From assembly GCA_011033025.1 (NCBI GenBank), contig WFMF01000357.1, forward strand, positions 1-64,000: a stretch of 64,000 nucleotides of DNA, given 5' to 3'. This stretch comes from Beroe forskalii (Eukaryota > Ctenophora > Nuda > Beroida > Beroidae). Below are positions 35,346-46,600 of the stretch, piece after piece (position 1 is the first letter of the stretch; each line of letters opens with the position of its first letter). A program made the translations under genes and the position numbers. The notes beneath the pieces were generated by a model. The model saw only the letters and a program-made list of their open reading frames with translations, had not been told where the DNA came from and ran no database searches.

Positions 35346-36338
35346 GTTTGAAGTGATTGATCATTGATGCAGTGAAACACAAATCTCAAAAATGATATCA
35401 AACCCACACACTATGTATACCACTAATCGACTGTCAGTTTCGAAATTAAATATTTCTTCTTCAGGATCTCCACATAGTGTAACACAACATTCTGAGATTA
35501 TGATGTGAAAGCCAATGATATGATTTATAAGGTGAAACAAAATCAAAATGAATATCAAAATACCAAGTTGAACCAATGATATGAGAGAAAGTATATATGT
35601 TATTAAAAATTCAAGCCCTAAAATGTGGTGAAAACTAAACATTCAAATATATACAAAAGAATTTCAAAGAAAACAGATCTAAAATGGAATTAATAAACCC
35701 TTAGTATAAGCAAAAGACTATGAATAATAAAAAAAAGGTCATAGGCACTGGATCCTAAGATCCAGTGATCGATTAGCCAAAGTTCTAAATGACTCAAGAA
35801 CCCCACCTGGTCTTTCCTTATTCAGACCAAATGGCTGAATAGTGAGCAGCTTGTTGACCCACTTCTGTTCAGCAATGTCCAAGTTTCTAGGGCTCACCTC
35901 TAGAACTGAGAACGTGTAGTTGCTATTGAAGGAGTCAACTGAATGCAGATGGTGAATTTCCTGTAGGTGTTCAGCAAGGGTTCTTTCATCTGACTCACTG
36001 ATGCCATTATCTTCATAGCCCAGATGAGACCTATGACCTGCTATTCTAGTCTGAAGCTTATTTGTAGACTTGCCCGTGTACTGTTTGTTGCAAAGTAAAC
36101 ACTCAGCACAGTAAATGATATTTCTTGACTTGCAATTTCCTTCTGGGAGCTTGAATGAATTTCCTGTACATGAAGAGACCAAAGAATCAGTATTGGACAT
36201 CATTGGACAACAAGTACATGGTCGGCCTTTTTTCCTAGACCTATTCTGAGTTATGAGGGGGTGCAAGATTTTGTACCTGTACTATCCCCTGATGAAAGTG
36301 CCAGACACTTTCTTTTGAAGATCATGTCACCCAAATTT
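35346..36338 (-). mobile_element. Penelope-like element copy 2 (5'-truncated)
   Basis: The same element as 20909-23638 but without the foldback insertion. One frame (36266-35739, 175 codons) encodes CTCCPMMSNTDS, then the GIY-YIG region NIIYCAECLLCNKQYTGKS with LQTRIAGHRSHLG and the C-terminal tail. The CxC/CxxC cysteines before the core suit the zinc-binding linker of Penelope endonucleases. Flanks GATTAAAAAT (left) and GATTAAGAAT (right) look like a ~10-bp TSD with one mismatch. Copy 2 of the segmental duplication lacks the element. 36266-36273 is the empty A2 site. Confidence 0.9.
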
Positions 36339-36628
36339 TTGATTAAGAATAAATTTCTTTTCCTTTCCTGTAGCTTATGAATTAAGAGCAATTCTCAACC
36401 TTGTTTTTGACAACCCTTTTCTCAACTTTGAATGTTAATTGCAGAAAAAGTAAAGCAATAGCATCAATTCGAATTTTGAATCCAGTAGAATCCTTTTCCT
36501 TACCACACTTCAAACATTGCAGTGTTTCAACTTAGGTACAGTTTTTGCATACAGTGGAAGGTACTGAGCAATTCCCGCTCTTTCCTTTATATTAAAGATT
36601 TATTTATTATACTAATTAACTATCTGAG

Positions 36629-39600
36629 TCCCATGTCAAATTATCCTAGTTTGTCTCTTCGAAGTCATTCTGTCCCACAGTCTTCTGCTGATTCTTTTGT
36701 GAAGCCTAATGAGGATGCAAAAGTATGGTTTGGATCCTTTTACAATAAAGTGAAGCAAACAATTGTTGATTCTGCACTATTTGGGTTCAAGTGAGTCAAT
36801 GCAACTACATTAAACATTTTCTCTTATTATCTTTACACTATAAAGATGCTGTGATTTATTTCATTACTGAGCTGAATTTTAGCCAGGTTTGGTACATCCT
36901 ATATTTGGTATATTGGGTATGATTATGCAGCTTGTCAGTTGGCATATTTCGATTTTTAATTACACATTACATTGAAGTATTTAAACTATACTGAGGTCTG
37001 CAATTGTACCAACCTAGAAATTTACCAAACCTACTTAATTAATTAATTACTTAAAGTTCAGCATTGTCAGCCAGCCATGTTGCTAGGATTTATAAACACC
37101 TGTATCTAAAACCTGTATCAGTGGTAGTACAACCTGGATATTTAATGACCAATTGGTAGTCAATCATGAAACTGATTTTCAAAAATTAATACCTTTATTA
37201 ATGGGTTCAGTTTTAAATCACCAAACACTGTGTAATAATGCGACAACCTAGTCAGCAATCACATGTTTTTATACCTTGTGCCTCCCATCTAGTAGGTATT
37301 TGAATCCTGATCATTTTGCATAAATAATATTTCACAATACACATATTATGTACTAGATATTATGTTCTTCATTGAAATTCAGTAATACCCCACAACACAC
37401 CCTCCTTCTATCTTTCTCACCTCCTCCTCAATTGATCTCACAGCGGCACAGCACCAAACTCATGCTAAGATCATCACTATTTATGGTAACAAATAGTTCC
37501 AGTGAAGTCCATTCTTCATGGGTAGTCAGGGTAGTTGACTACATAAAATAACTAAGCAGTTTGCTAAATACTTTGCAATGTAGTGCAACCCAGTTCATTA
37601 TTATATGTCTGGGTTCCAAAAACAGAAAGAGAGGCAGAAAGATATCATAAAACATGACTGGGGCACAAGTATCATGTTATCATATCATTTTATTTTAATT
37701 ACATATTCACACAGGGAAATATGTCTATTGATACAAAACGTAGCAGAATTATTTCTTCCTGTGATGCAGCCAGCAGTAGTTAGGAATTTAGCTTCATTGT
37801 TTATATTGAACCTATTCAATTGGTCTTGAATATCTTGATGCCAGTTGTAGTACAACTAGGTTGCTAGGTACCAAACGACCGGTTACCTTTTCTCAATAAA
37901 TCCGGTTACGGTTTCGGTTCGCTAAAAACGCCGGTTAACCGGTATTTCGGTTACGGTTCGGTTAACCGACCGATTTCACCAAACGGTTAATTGCGAAATC
38001 AGAATATTCGGTTACGGTTTCGGTTTCGGTTGGCTGAAAACACCCGGTTAACCGGTATTTCGGTTTCGGTTCGGTTAACCGGTCGTTTCCTATTGCTAGG
38101 TTGCTTTAGTTTTAAATACATACAACATGACATACAAACATGACATACAAACATGACATACAAACATGACATACAAACATGACATACAAACATGACATAC
38201 AAACATGACATACAAACATTACATGGCTGCAGTAAAACATGTAAGGGTCTGTTTACATAGGATTCATATGGCTCACATGTCCTGAAGTAGTCAGCACAAT
38301 GCTCAGTAGTAAGAACAAGGCTCAGTAGTCAAAAATTGCATTAAATCGATCAGAAGAACTAAGTTCATGCTGGTGAGATTGAGAGAATGCTCTAAGCTTT
38401 TATTATGAAGGGCTTGTTGGTTTTGGTACATTCTAGAATGTCACAGGTGTTCATTTAGCTATTTTCACCTGTGATCTGTGTGCATGGAAGTGATTTAGGG
38501 ATCAAGCCAGTTACTCTCTAAATTATTCAATATTAATAAATAATAATATATGTGATTGGAAGCTGAGGAATGTGGTATAGATACAAAGCTTTGATTCATC
38601 TTCACCTATCACACTCATGGCTCACAATCAGCTTCCTATGCTGTGACATCTAGATGATTATTTACCTCCTTTATCATAATATGTTGAAGCTTCTGGTATA
38701 TTCTGAGGTCAAGTGCCAAGCTGAATTAAAGATAAGTTGAATGGGTTAACCATTAATTAAGGACTAATAAGGCTGTAGTATTTTCTGAATACCCTGACAT
38801 TGAAAATAAGGTTTTCCTTCTCTAATTTTTCATGTCATATGCATTTTTACAGGCAAGAAGCATCAGAAAGATTAGGACCAATAGTATGTGGTTCATGGCA
38901 TCCATCTATATCAGACCAGATAGCTTTTGGGATGTCAGATGGGGTAGTTCAAGTAGTCATTCAACCATCAACCAAGCCTGTGCTCCTGAGACACCAACAT
39001 CAGAAGAACATAAGATGTATTGCATGGCAGCCTAATTCTATTAAATCATTAACTGTTGGGTCATCTGCTGGGATATTTCTTTGGGAGGTGAGATCTATGA
39101 ACTTATAATGTTTGATGTCCTTCATCAACTTTCTGATTATATTGTAGCAGTAAATCTGTGAATCTGTACATTTTATGTTTAACACCCTTGCTAGAAATTA
39201 TATATCATTGTAGCCATAAATGTTCTATCCATTAATATTGATCAGATCCATCAAAAACATGCCACAATTCATTGATTGAGAAAGCATTGTCAAACAAATT
39301 ATATATCATTGTAGCCATAAATGTTCTATCCATTAATATTGATCAGATCCATCAAAAACATGCCACAATTCATTGATTGAGAAAGCATTGTCAAAACATA
39401 GACAATCTACGTATTCTCTCCTTTTTTCCAGGTTATCTCACAGAAAGGCTCTAGCATGCCATCCCGGGCAACTCTTCATCCAACTCCCTCCCCTGTGACC
39501 TCTCTTTCATATGCTCCTGATGGAAGGTTGTGTCTTGCGACCACAGTATCGTCCCTGCTCATGCTGGACTGTGTGACTGGCGAAGCTCCGCTTATCCTCA

Positions 39601-40861
39601 GATCCATCTCCCATCCTGGATTGGTTTTGATGAGCCCTGAGTTTTGCTTCTCCTTCCTGGCAGATGGCCAGAGGTGATTTGTTTAATCTTATCTCTAGAA
39701 TCAGAATCCAATTTTCTACCAACCCTGATTTCCCCAAGTCATGATTAATGTATAATTGATTATCCTATAAAAATACCCATAATACTCAGGTTCCACATCT
39801 TGAGGAGTATCAGTGAGGGTAGTGAAACCTTCACCCGCCTGCAGGCCCCTGTGAAGTGTGCAGTGTGGTCCCCCACCGCCTCCCACCTGCTGTTTGCTCT
39901 CTCTTCCTCTCACTGCGTGCTCCACTTGGAGGTGTTTAACCCCAGGGAGGTGAGCAGTAAGATAGCTTCGCAGTCCCACATCCTTATAGACCTGCACAAG
40001 ACACTCACTTACACCGAGGTAGGTACTCACTACTCAGTGTGTGTTATGTATAGTCAATTGTACATTGGTTATCATGGTAGTGCCATGTTGTTTTTAATTA
40101 TTTAGAACAATGTTATGTGGTTTATTGTATACCTATGTATGCGCCCCTTTAATTAATAAGTTGCAAGTTGCAACCGAGTATAGGTTTTAGAAGAATCTGA
40201 AATTCAATTCTGCCTCATGTTTCATGTTTGTCGTGAATTGTTTTGTATAATGATGGAAGCTAGCAATATCCAGAATTTCATCTCCATGTATTTTCATCGT
40301 GCACCACACCTACACAGCTGCTTTGAAAGGTTAAACTCGGCGTGATTTAAATAGTTTGATGACTTTTATCTTTTATGTATCGAAAACTGCGTTAATTGCG
40401 GCTCTATAAAAGTATGGCATACATTGAGTAAGGTATATTGAAAGACTGAATAATGATGCCTTTTTATTAAGTGATGAGCTTTTCTCATTTGGGTGTGGTC
40501 TTGCCTTCAGGTTTGAAAAAAATTGCTATGCCACATATAGAAGCTTTTCATCGATGATGACAATGATTGTTGAAAGCCCTGAAAAATCTCAACAAAAATT
40601 CAGTTGCAGCAATTATCGATTACCTTACCAATATTTTGCCCCTACTAAACAAACGTTCAGGGAGAAGACTGGCAGATAGAGGACATGTCGCTGGACGGAA
40701 CTGGACAGAAACTGGCCGTGTTAGCCAGGGACAGCATCAGTGGGGTGTCTAAAGTCTTCCTCTTCGGGTTAAACCTGCAGGCGAACACCGTCTTTGAGTC
40801 TGATGTAATTTGTGAGACCATGAACCCGACGTGCGTCATCTACCAAGCTAAACCTGCAAAG
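36629..40861 (+). CDS. AAAS: ALADIN-like WD40 nucleoporin, exon module 1 (exons a-e)
   Basis: Aladin is a WD40 protein of the nuclear pore. Exons 36629-36790, 38853-39087, 39432-39673, 39790-40018 and 40661-40861 join in frame into 356 codons plus one base. Evidence: PSLSLRSHSVPQSSADSF matches the pre-propeller region; CGSWHPSISDQIAFGMSDG, VTSLSYAPDGRLCLATTV, VKCAVWSPTASHLLFALS and DMSLDGTGQKLAVLARD are WD-like blades; all junctions are GT-AG (for example GAG|GTGAGA, CAGAG|GTGATT). Exon a starts with the third base of a codon, so upstream exons must supply about 110-160 N-terminal residues; none was found. Exon e ends in phase 0 and suits the last exon at 55246. Start of exon a: AG at 36627-36628 (weaker pyrimidine tract than in module 2). 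Confidence 0.85.
37869..38092. mobile_element. 224-bp CGGTTAACCGG element with 8-bp TSD
   Basis: TIRs TACCAAACGACCGGTTA / TAACCGGTCGTTTCCTA, flanked by TTGCTAGG at 37861-37868 and 38093-38100. Copy 2 of the duplication has the empty site (near 47257-47266). The interior is made of CGGTTACGGTTTCGGTT and CGGTTAACCGGTATTTCGG repeats. Confidence 0.9.
38126..38222. repeat. TGACATACAAACA minisatellite, 13-bp period
   Basis: About seven to eight near-perfect copies in the aladin intron; the matching array in copy 2 (47288-47386) has been entered by element D. Confidence 0.9.
39197..39395. repeat. 99-bp tandem duplication in aladin intron
   Basis: AAATTATATATCATTGTAGC through GAGAAAGCATTGTCAAA occurs twice in a row. 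Copy 2 of the segment has it once, split by element E. Confidence 0.88.
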
Positions 40862-42151
40862 GTAGGAATTTTATTTCTTAATAAGCCCATAGCCAGGATT
40901 TTTTCCGGGTAGGTACAGTGAGCAAATTACGGCATGAGTTCATGACGCAGCCTTGGAAAAAGAAATTGAAATTAGATGCTCCATACGAAAAAATATCATG
41001 GTATCATCCTATAACACGAATTTTTCGATATTCGGTGAAATTAGTGCAAAATTTTGGGAGGTTTCCATTTTTCCGAGGGGGATGGGGGGGCAGCAGCCCC
41101 AACGGCCTCCTCCCTGGCTACGGGCCGGATTTATTTTGTTCTATTCTGCTTTTGTATAAACTTTTTGAAGTATTGCCCTTGGTAGCAGGCCTCAAGTATG
41201 TAAGTAATAAGTATGTTCCAAGTATGAAGTATACATCCCAACTTTGCGTGAACATTCATAGACATTGGTACGAGTTCCTGAATTGAACTTTTTATTGTAT
41301 TTTCTATGGATTAAATGCCTTTCGTTTTGCAATATCTGCAAGCGAATTGCAGGGTAGCAAAACAAACCTGTTTTTACAGATGCCGTCATGCTTTATTGTA
41401 TTGCGTTATTAAATAAATTCTTGAAGAACCGGAGAATGGTATCGTAATCGAATTATTTCACGGTTCGCTATCAACTGGTTTTCCTAGTTCTTATCGACAC
41501 CGCTATTTTTAACATTCTCCCGACCAACTGGTTTTATGTTACTCATTCCGCTGCATTTCAATAGTTTTAAGCATTGACGTCCACAGAGCAAAGAATGGTT
41601 CTACAGAATAATTTCTTAATTTCTATCGAAATTAGAAATTTTTGACTTATACGGTTTTCTGCGTTCGTGAGAAAAGTTTGATGCATTGGTATGAAACAGA
41701 ATTCCCAACGCGATTGAATCCATTAGTGGAACTGATTTCAACACTTAGTTAGGCAAACAGGCACTTTGAAAAATAGACAATTTAACACCAATTACAACTT
41801 AAAAGTAGCGATAAAATAATTAGAGTTTCTCATCAATTAATTTAGATTGAATTAGATGTTTTTATTCCACTGGAAAATCTTACGTAAGGAGTACTAAGGA
41901 TGTGAATTTATGGAGGTTGTAATTTTGGGATTTTCGAAAAATCCCCATTTTCACACACCATGCCCGTTTAAAATGACGCCATTATCATATGTTAACTAGA
42001 GTAATGACTTGGGAAATATCACCGAATTGCACCCTACCAAATTTATAAACACCCAAATTTTACTCCACATAAATATACCTACTAAGGTTAATCTACTTCG
42101 AAGCAAACGTTAAGAAGACTTGGTTTGAATGCCATGCTGCTGATTCATAAT

Positions 42152-42327
42152 GAAGGGTTTAGTAACGAGTAAAAGTTACTAAACGTAATATTACACACGA
42201 GGGCCGAAGGCCCGAGTGTGTAATATGGCATTGAAAAACCGAGGCCGAAGGCCGAGGTTTTTTAATGCTGAGTTTAGTAATTTTACGAGTTATTAAACTG
42301 AATTATGCACCGTAATTACTGAAAAAT
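42152..42327. repeat. Palindromic sequence at the duplication junction
   Basis: Between the two segment copies: GTTTAGTAA / TTACTAAAC pairs, ACGAGGGCCGAAGGCCCGAG and AACCGAGGCCGAAGGCCGAGG hairpins. Absent from the outer ends at 33704 and 53443. It looks like a small MITE, or a structure that helped form the junction. Confidence 0.65.
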
Positions 42328-42585
42328 TCTGAATTTGAATCACATCAGAATAATTCAAAAATGAAAACTAAATTATTTAGTCGGTGGTATTAGTAAATGC
42401 AAAGCAAACGCAATGGCATGGGACGCTCATTTTAATTTTGAAGATCCTTGACTCCTTGAGTGTTGCTAAACACGTATATCCCTGTCTGCGTTGCGCGGCG
42501 CGCTTCCTCAGGAGTCAGGGTAGCGCGGCGCGCGTACGCACACCTATGCGGGCTTAGGAACCTTGAGTGCAATCACAAAAAGTTT

Positions 42586-42602
42586 GTCTGGCGTTGACAG
42601 AC
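42586..42602. repeat. GTT-loop hairpin outside the foldback elements
   Basis: GTCTGGC-GTT-GACAGAC, one mismatch in the stem, followed by CCCTCGG as in the transposon copies. Confidence 0.55.
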
Positions 42603-43674
42603 CCTCGGCCTCTCGAGAATTTGCTAAACGCGTATATCCCTGTTATCGTGTGCGCGCGCGCTTCCGTAAGGATATTTTCGTAAAATGTAATGGGGCTTGG
42701 AACTCGAGAAGCGCCGCGCGCGGCGCTGATTCTCATCGAGCTGACGCCAGCCGCTTCACGGCTGGCGTCAGCGGGTCATACATCGTACGACAAATTGCTT
42801 TCCTGCGTTGGAGCGCCGCGCGAGCCACAAACAGATATACGTACTTAGCAAACATACACATCTAATATGCGGGTTAAAAGTATTTACTGATTTGTTGATT
42901 ATCATTTATAATTGTGTTTGACCATTTCATTAATCGTTAAACACATACTGTGTTTATTTGGAATTGATTTATGAACTTCCTGCATGCCACCACAAAATGA
43001 AAAATGATTATACCTCAAATTTTCTATCCGTTTCTCGCGAGTCATTTTGATAGTTCTTCTGTTGTACATTCCCCCCTAAACTAAAAAATTCCATCCAGCC
43101 ACAAAGTATAATTCCATCCAGAAAGTACCAGTGTGTTGAAATTCAATTTCATAAAGTGCTCTAGCATAAGCAAGCGAGTTACAAACAAATTAAAACACAA
43201 AGTTAATTGTCTTAACTTTAAGTTCCATGGGTATAAATTATTTCCAACAGTTGAAACGTTTCAAAAAGCATAAAACTAAATGAAAATGGCTTTGTACAAA
43301 CAACTATTGGGTCAAATGTTGGTATATCCAAAGTGTGTTTCTCAACACAACCCCAGATTATGGTGGGGTGTGTGTGCACATACACTTTGCCAAGCAACAT
43401 GTACAGTGTAGCTTATGAAGTTATAGCAATTCTCAACCTTGTTTTTGACAACCCTTTTCTCAACTTTGAATGTTAATCGCAGAAAAAGTAAAGCAATAGC
43501 ATCAATTCGAATTTTGAATGACTAAAGCCAGTAGAATCCTTTTCCTTACCACACTTCAAACATTGCAGTGTTTCAACTTAGGTACAGTTTTTGCATACAG
43601 TGGAAGGTACTGAGCAATTCCCACTCTTTCCTTTATATTAAAGATTTATTTATTATACTGATTTCTTGTCTTAG

Positions 43675-46600
43675 TCCCATGTCAAATTATCCTAGTTTGT
43701 CTCTTCGAAGTCATTCTGTCCCACAGTCTTCTGCTGATTCTTTTGTGAAGCCTAATGAGGATGCAAAAGTATGGTTTGGATCCTTTTACAATAAAGTGAA
43801 GCAAACAATTGTTGATTCTGCACTATTTGGGTTCAAGTGAGTCAATGCAACTACATTAAACATTTTCTCTTACACTATAAGGATTTGTTAATAACTTATA
43901 TGAGCAGTAAGTTGTACATTGGGCTCACAATTAGGAGCTTATTAGATAAATTAATTAATTAATTATAAAGATGCTGTGATTTATTTCATTACTGAGCTGA
44001 ATTTTAGGCAGGTTTGGTACATCCTATATTTGGTATATTGGGTATGATTATGCAGCTTGCCAGTTGGCATATTTCGATTTTTAATTACACATTACATTGA
44101 AGTATTGAAACTATACTGAAGTCTGCAATTGTACCAACCTAGAAATTTACCAAACCTACTAAATTAATTTCTTCTTTGTAGAACAAATACAGTCATCTTT
44201 GTAGTCAAGCCACAGAACTCTCCAACAACTCCAACCATAGTCTTTGATGGGATCCATGAAAGAAATGCCTTCATCAGAGAGCTAGGCAGATCCAAATAAA
44301 GCATGAGACACCAAAAATGATATGGTGTTATGAAAGCTAACACTGTGGCACACGGACTTGCGACCGTGTTGTGGGGTTGAATGCATTTGACGGGCGCCCA
44401 ACGCTCCCCCAACCACAAGATGTAGTGTGTTAGTTTCAGAAGCTCCAAGTTCATCAAGGAAATTAAGTTCATCAATATCTTTATCCAGTGTAGGGAAGAT
44501 AAAGTTCCATCTGGTCCAGACAAGATCAGAAGATCAAGTCAACTGTGTTTACTTGTAAACATAAATAAGGCTGCGACTCCGAAGAGACGAGAATGAACCA
44601 GAGAAACAATGGGACTCCATTCTGGGCGACTTTGCCCTTGCTTGCAAGGTTAAAATATCTTCTTTGTAGAACAAATACAGTCATCTTTGTAGTCAAGCCA
44701 CAGAACTCTCCAACAACTCCAACCATAGTCTTTGACGGGATCCATGAAAGAAATGCCTTCATCAGAGAGCTAGGCAGATCCAAATAAAGCATGAGACACC
44801 AAAAATGATATGGTGTTATGAAAGCTAACACTGTGGCACACGGACTTGCGACCGTGTTGTGGGGTTGAATGCATTTGACAAGCGCCCAACGCTCCCCCAA
44901 CCAAATTAATTAATTACTTAAAGTTCAGCATTGTCAGCCAGCCATGTTGCTAGGATTTATTAACACCTGTATCTAAAACCTGTATCAGTCGTAGTACAAC
45001 CTGGATATTTAATGACCAATTGGTAGTCAATCATGAAACTGATTTTCGAAAATTAATACCTTTATTAATGGGTTCAGTTTTAAATCACCAAACACTGTGT
45101 AATAATGCGACAACCTAGTCAGCAATCACATGTTTTTATACCTTGTGCCTCCCATCTAGTAGGTATTTGAATCCTGATCAGTTTGCACAAATAATATTTC
45201 ATAATACACTCAGTTTTTTTTATAAGAAACTTATTGAAATCCTAGGCTACAAGTTTCTTATTTTTTCACGATTTTGAGCCTAAAAGTTTCTTAATCGGTT
45301 TCTTAATTCTACATACCGACATACCGTAGGTACAGCAAAATGTCTACGAAATTTCCAACATATGAACCTACTGTGTTCGATTAGAATCGAACCTACTGAT
45401 ATTTTCAGTTAAATTATACACTTTTAAGCATGTACCTATCTTAAAAGATTTGTGCAGCTGTATACAATAATGTTCAGGGATCTTCATCAAATGTTCTTCC
45501 AAAAAAATTTGAAATTTTGAAATTTAGATAATTTCTAAATCCTATAATGCTTGGAACTTTTGGAAATAGATATGGAACTGTAATTTAGTGTCCTGTCGCA
45601 ACAACAATTTCTAAATTTCTGTTTTGTGCTTTAGTATCTGGCATGTTACTTTAAACCGAAAAATCATGAAAGGTTCATTTTCTAAATTTCTATTCTATAT
45701 TATGATCAATTATCACATATCCAGTGTAATACTGTAATAGAAGTTCAATAGAAGTACTAGATTAGTTTCGAATGTTCACAATCAAAAAATGGGGGTCTGG
45801 GGGGCGCTTAGCCCCAGAAGCCAAAATATCATGTTAAAAGAATTTCAGTTGCAATAGGATTTTATACACAAATTTCAAAAATCCTAGGCTAGAAGTTTCT
45901 TAATTTCTTAATTGTAAATCAGTGAAGTTTCTTAATTTTTCCGAAATTCTAGGCTAAGTTTCTTAAATTTTCGGAAATCCTAGGCTAAGTTTCTTATAGA
46001 CAGTTTCTTATAAAAAAAACTGAGTGTACACATATTATGTACTAGATATTATGTACTTCATTGGAATTCAGTAATACCCCACAACACACCCTCCTTCTAT
46101 CTTTCTCACCTCCTCCTCAATTGATCTCACCGCCGCACAGCACCAAACTCATGCTAAGATCATCACTATTTATGGTAACAAATAGTTCCAGTGAAGTCCA
46201 TTCTTCATGGGTAGTCAGGGTAGTTGACTACATAAAATAACTAAGCAGTTTGCTAAATACTTTGCAGTGTATATTATAATGGGCATGGACGCGCACCGTC
46301 GCGCCTAATATAAATAAGTGTGGCGGTGTGTGTCCATGACCCATGTCAATATTTTATGGTTTATTGGTTTTATCCTGATTCAAGTGAAGTGTACGACCAC
46401 CCGGAATAGGTTTTCACCCATGCCCTCCTGATCGGTTGTGCGCGTCGGTCGGTTGCTGCGCTCCCAAGTGCGGCAAGTGCGCATGCTGGGTCGGTCATAC
46501 GGGCTGCACCAGCGTGCGGCAGCAGTCACGGCCGCCAGCGCTTGGGCCGCGCCAGTTGGGCATACAGAGCCCACCGTCCATGCCCGGTGGGTGCGGTGTT

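Larger units (their letters stand above)
33704..42151 (+). repeat. Segmental duplication, copy 1
   Basis: About 8.4 kb that recurs in the same orientation at 42328-53443 with only scattered base changes. It contains aladin-like exons a-e. Compared with copy 2 it has extra insertions: the LINE tail (34441-35126), Penelope copy 2 (35346-36335), the CGGTTAACC element (37869-38092) and a doubled 99-bp intron unit (39197-39395). Confidence 0.93.
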
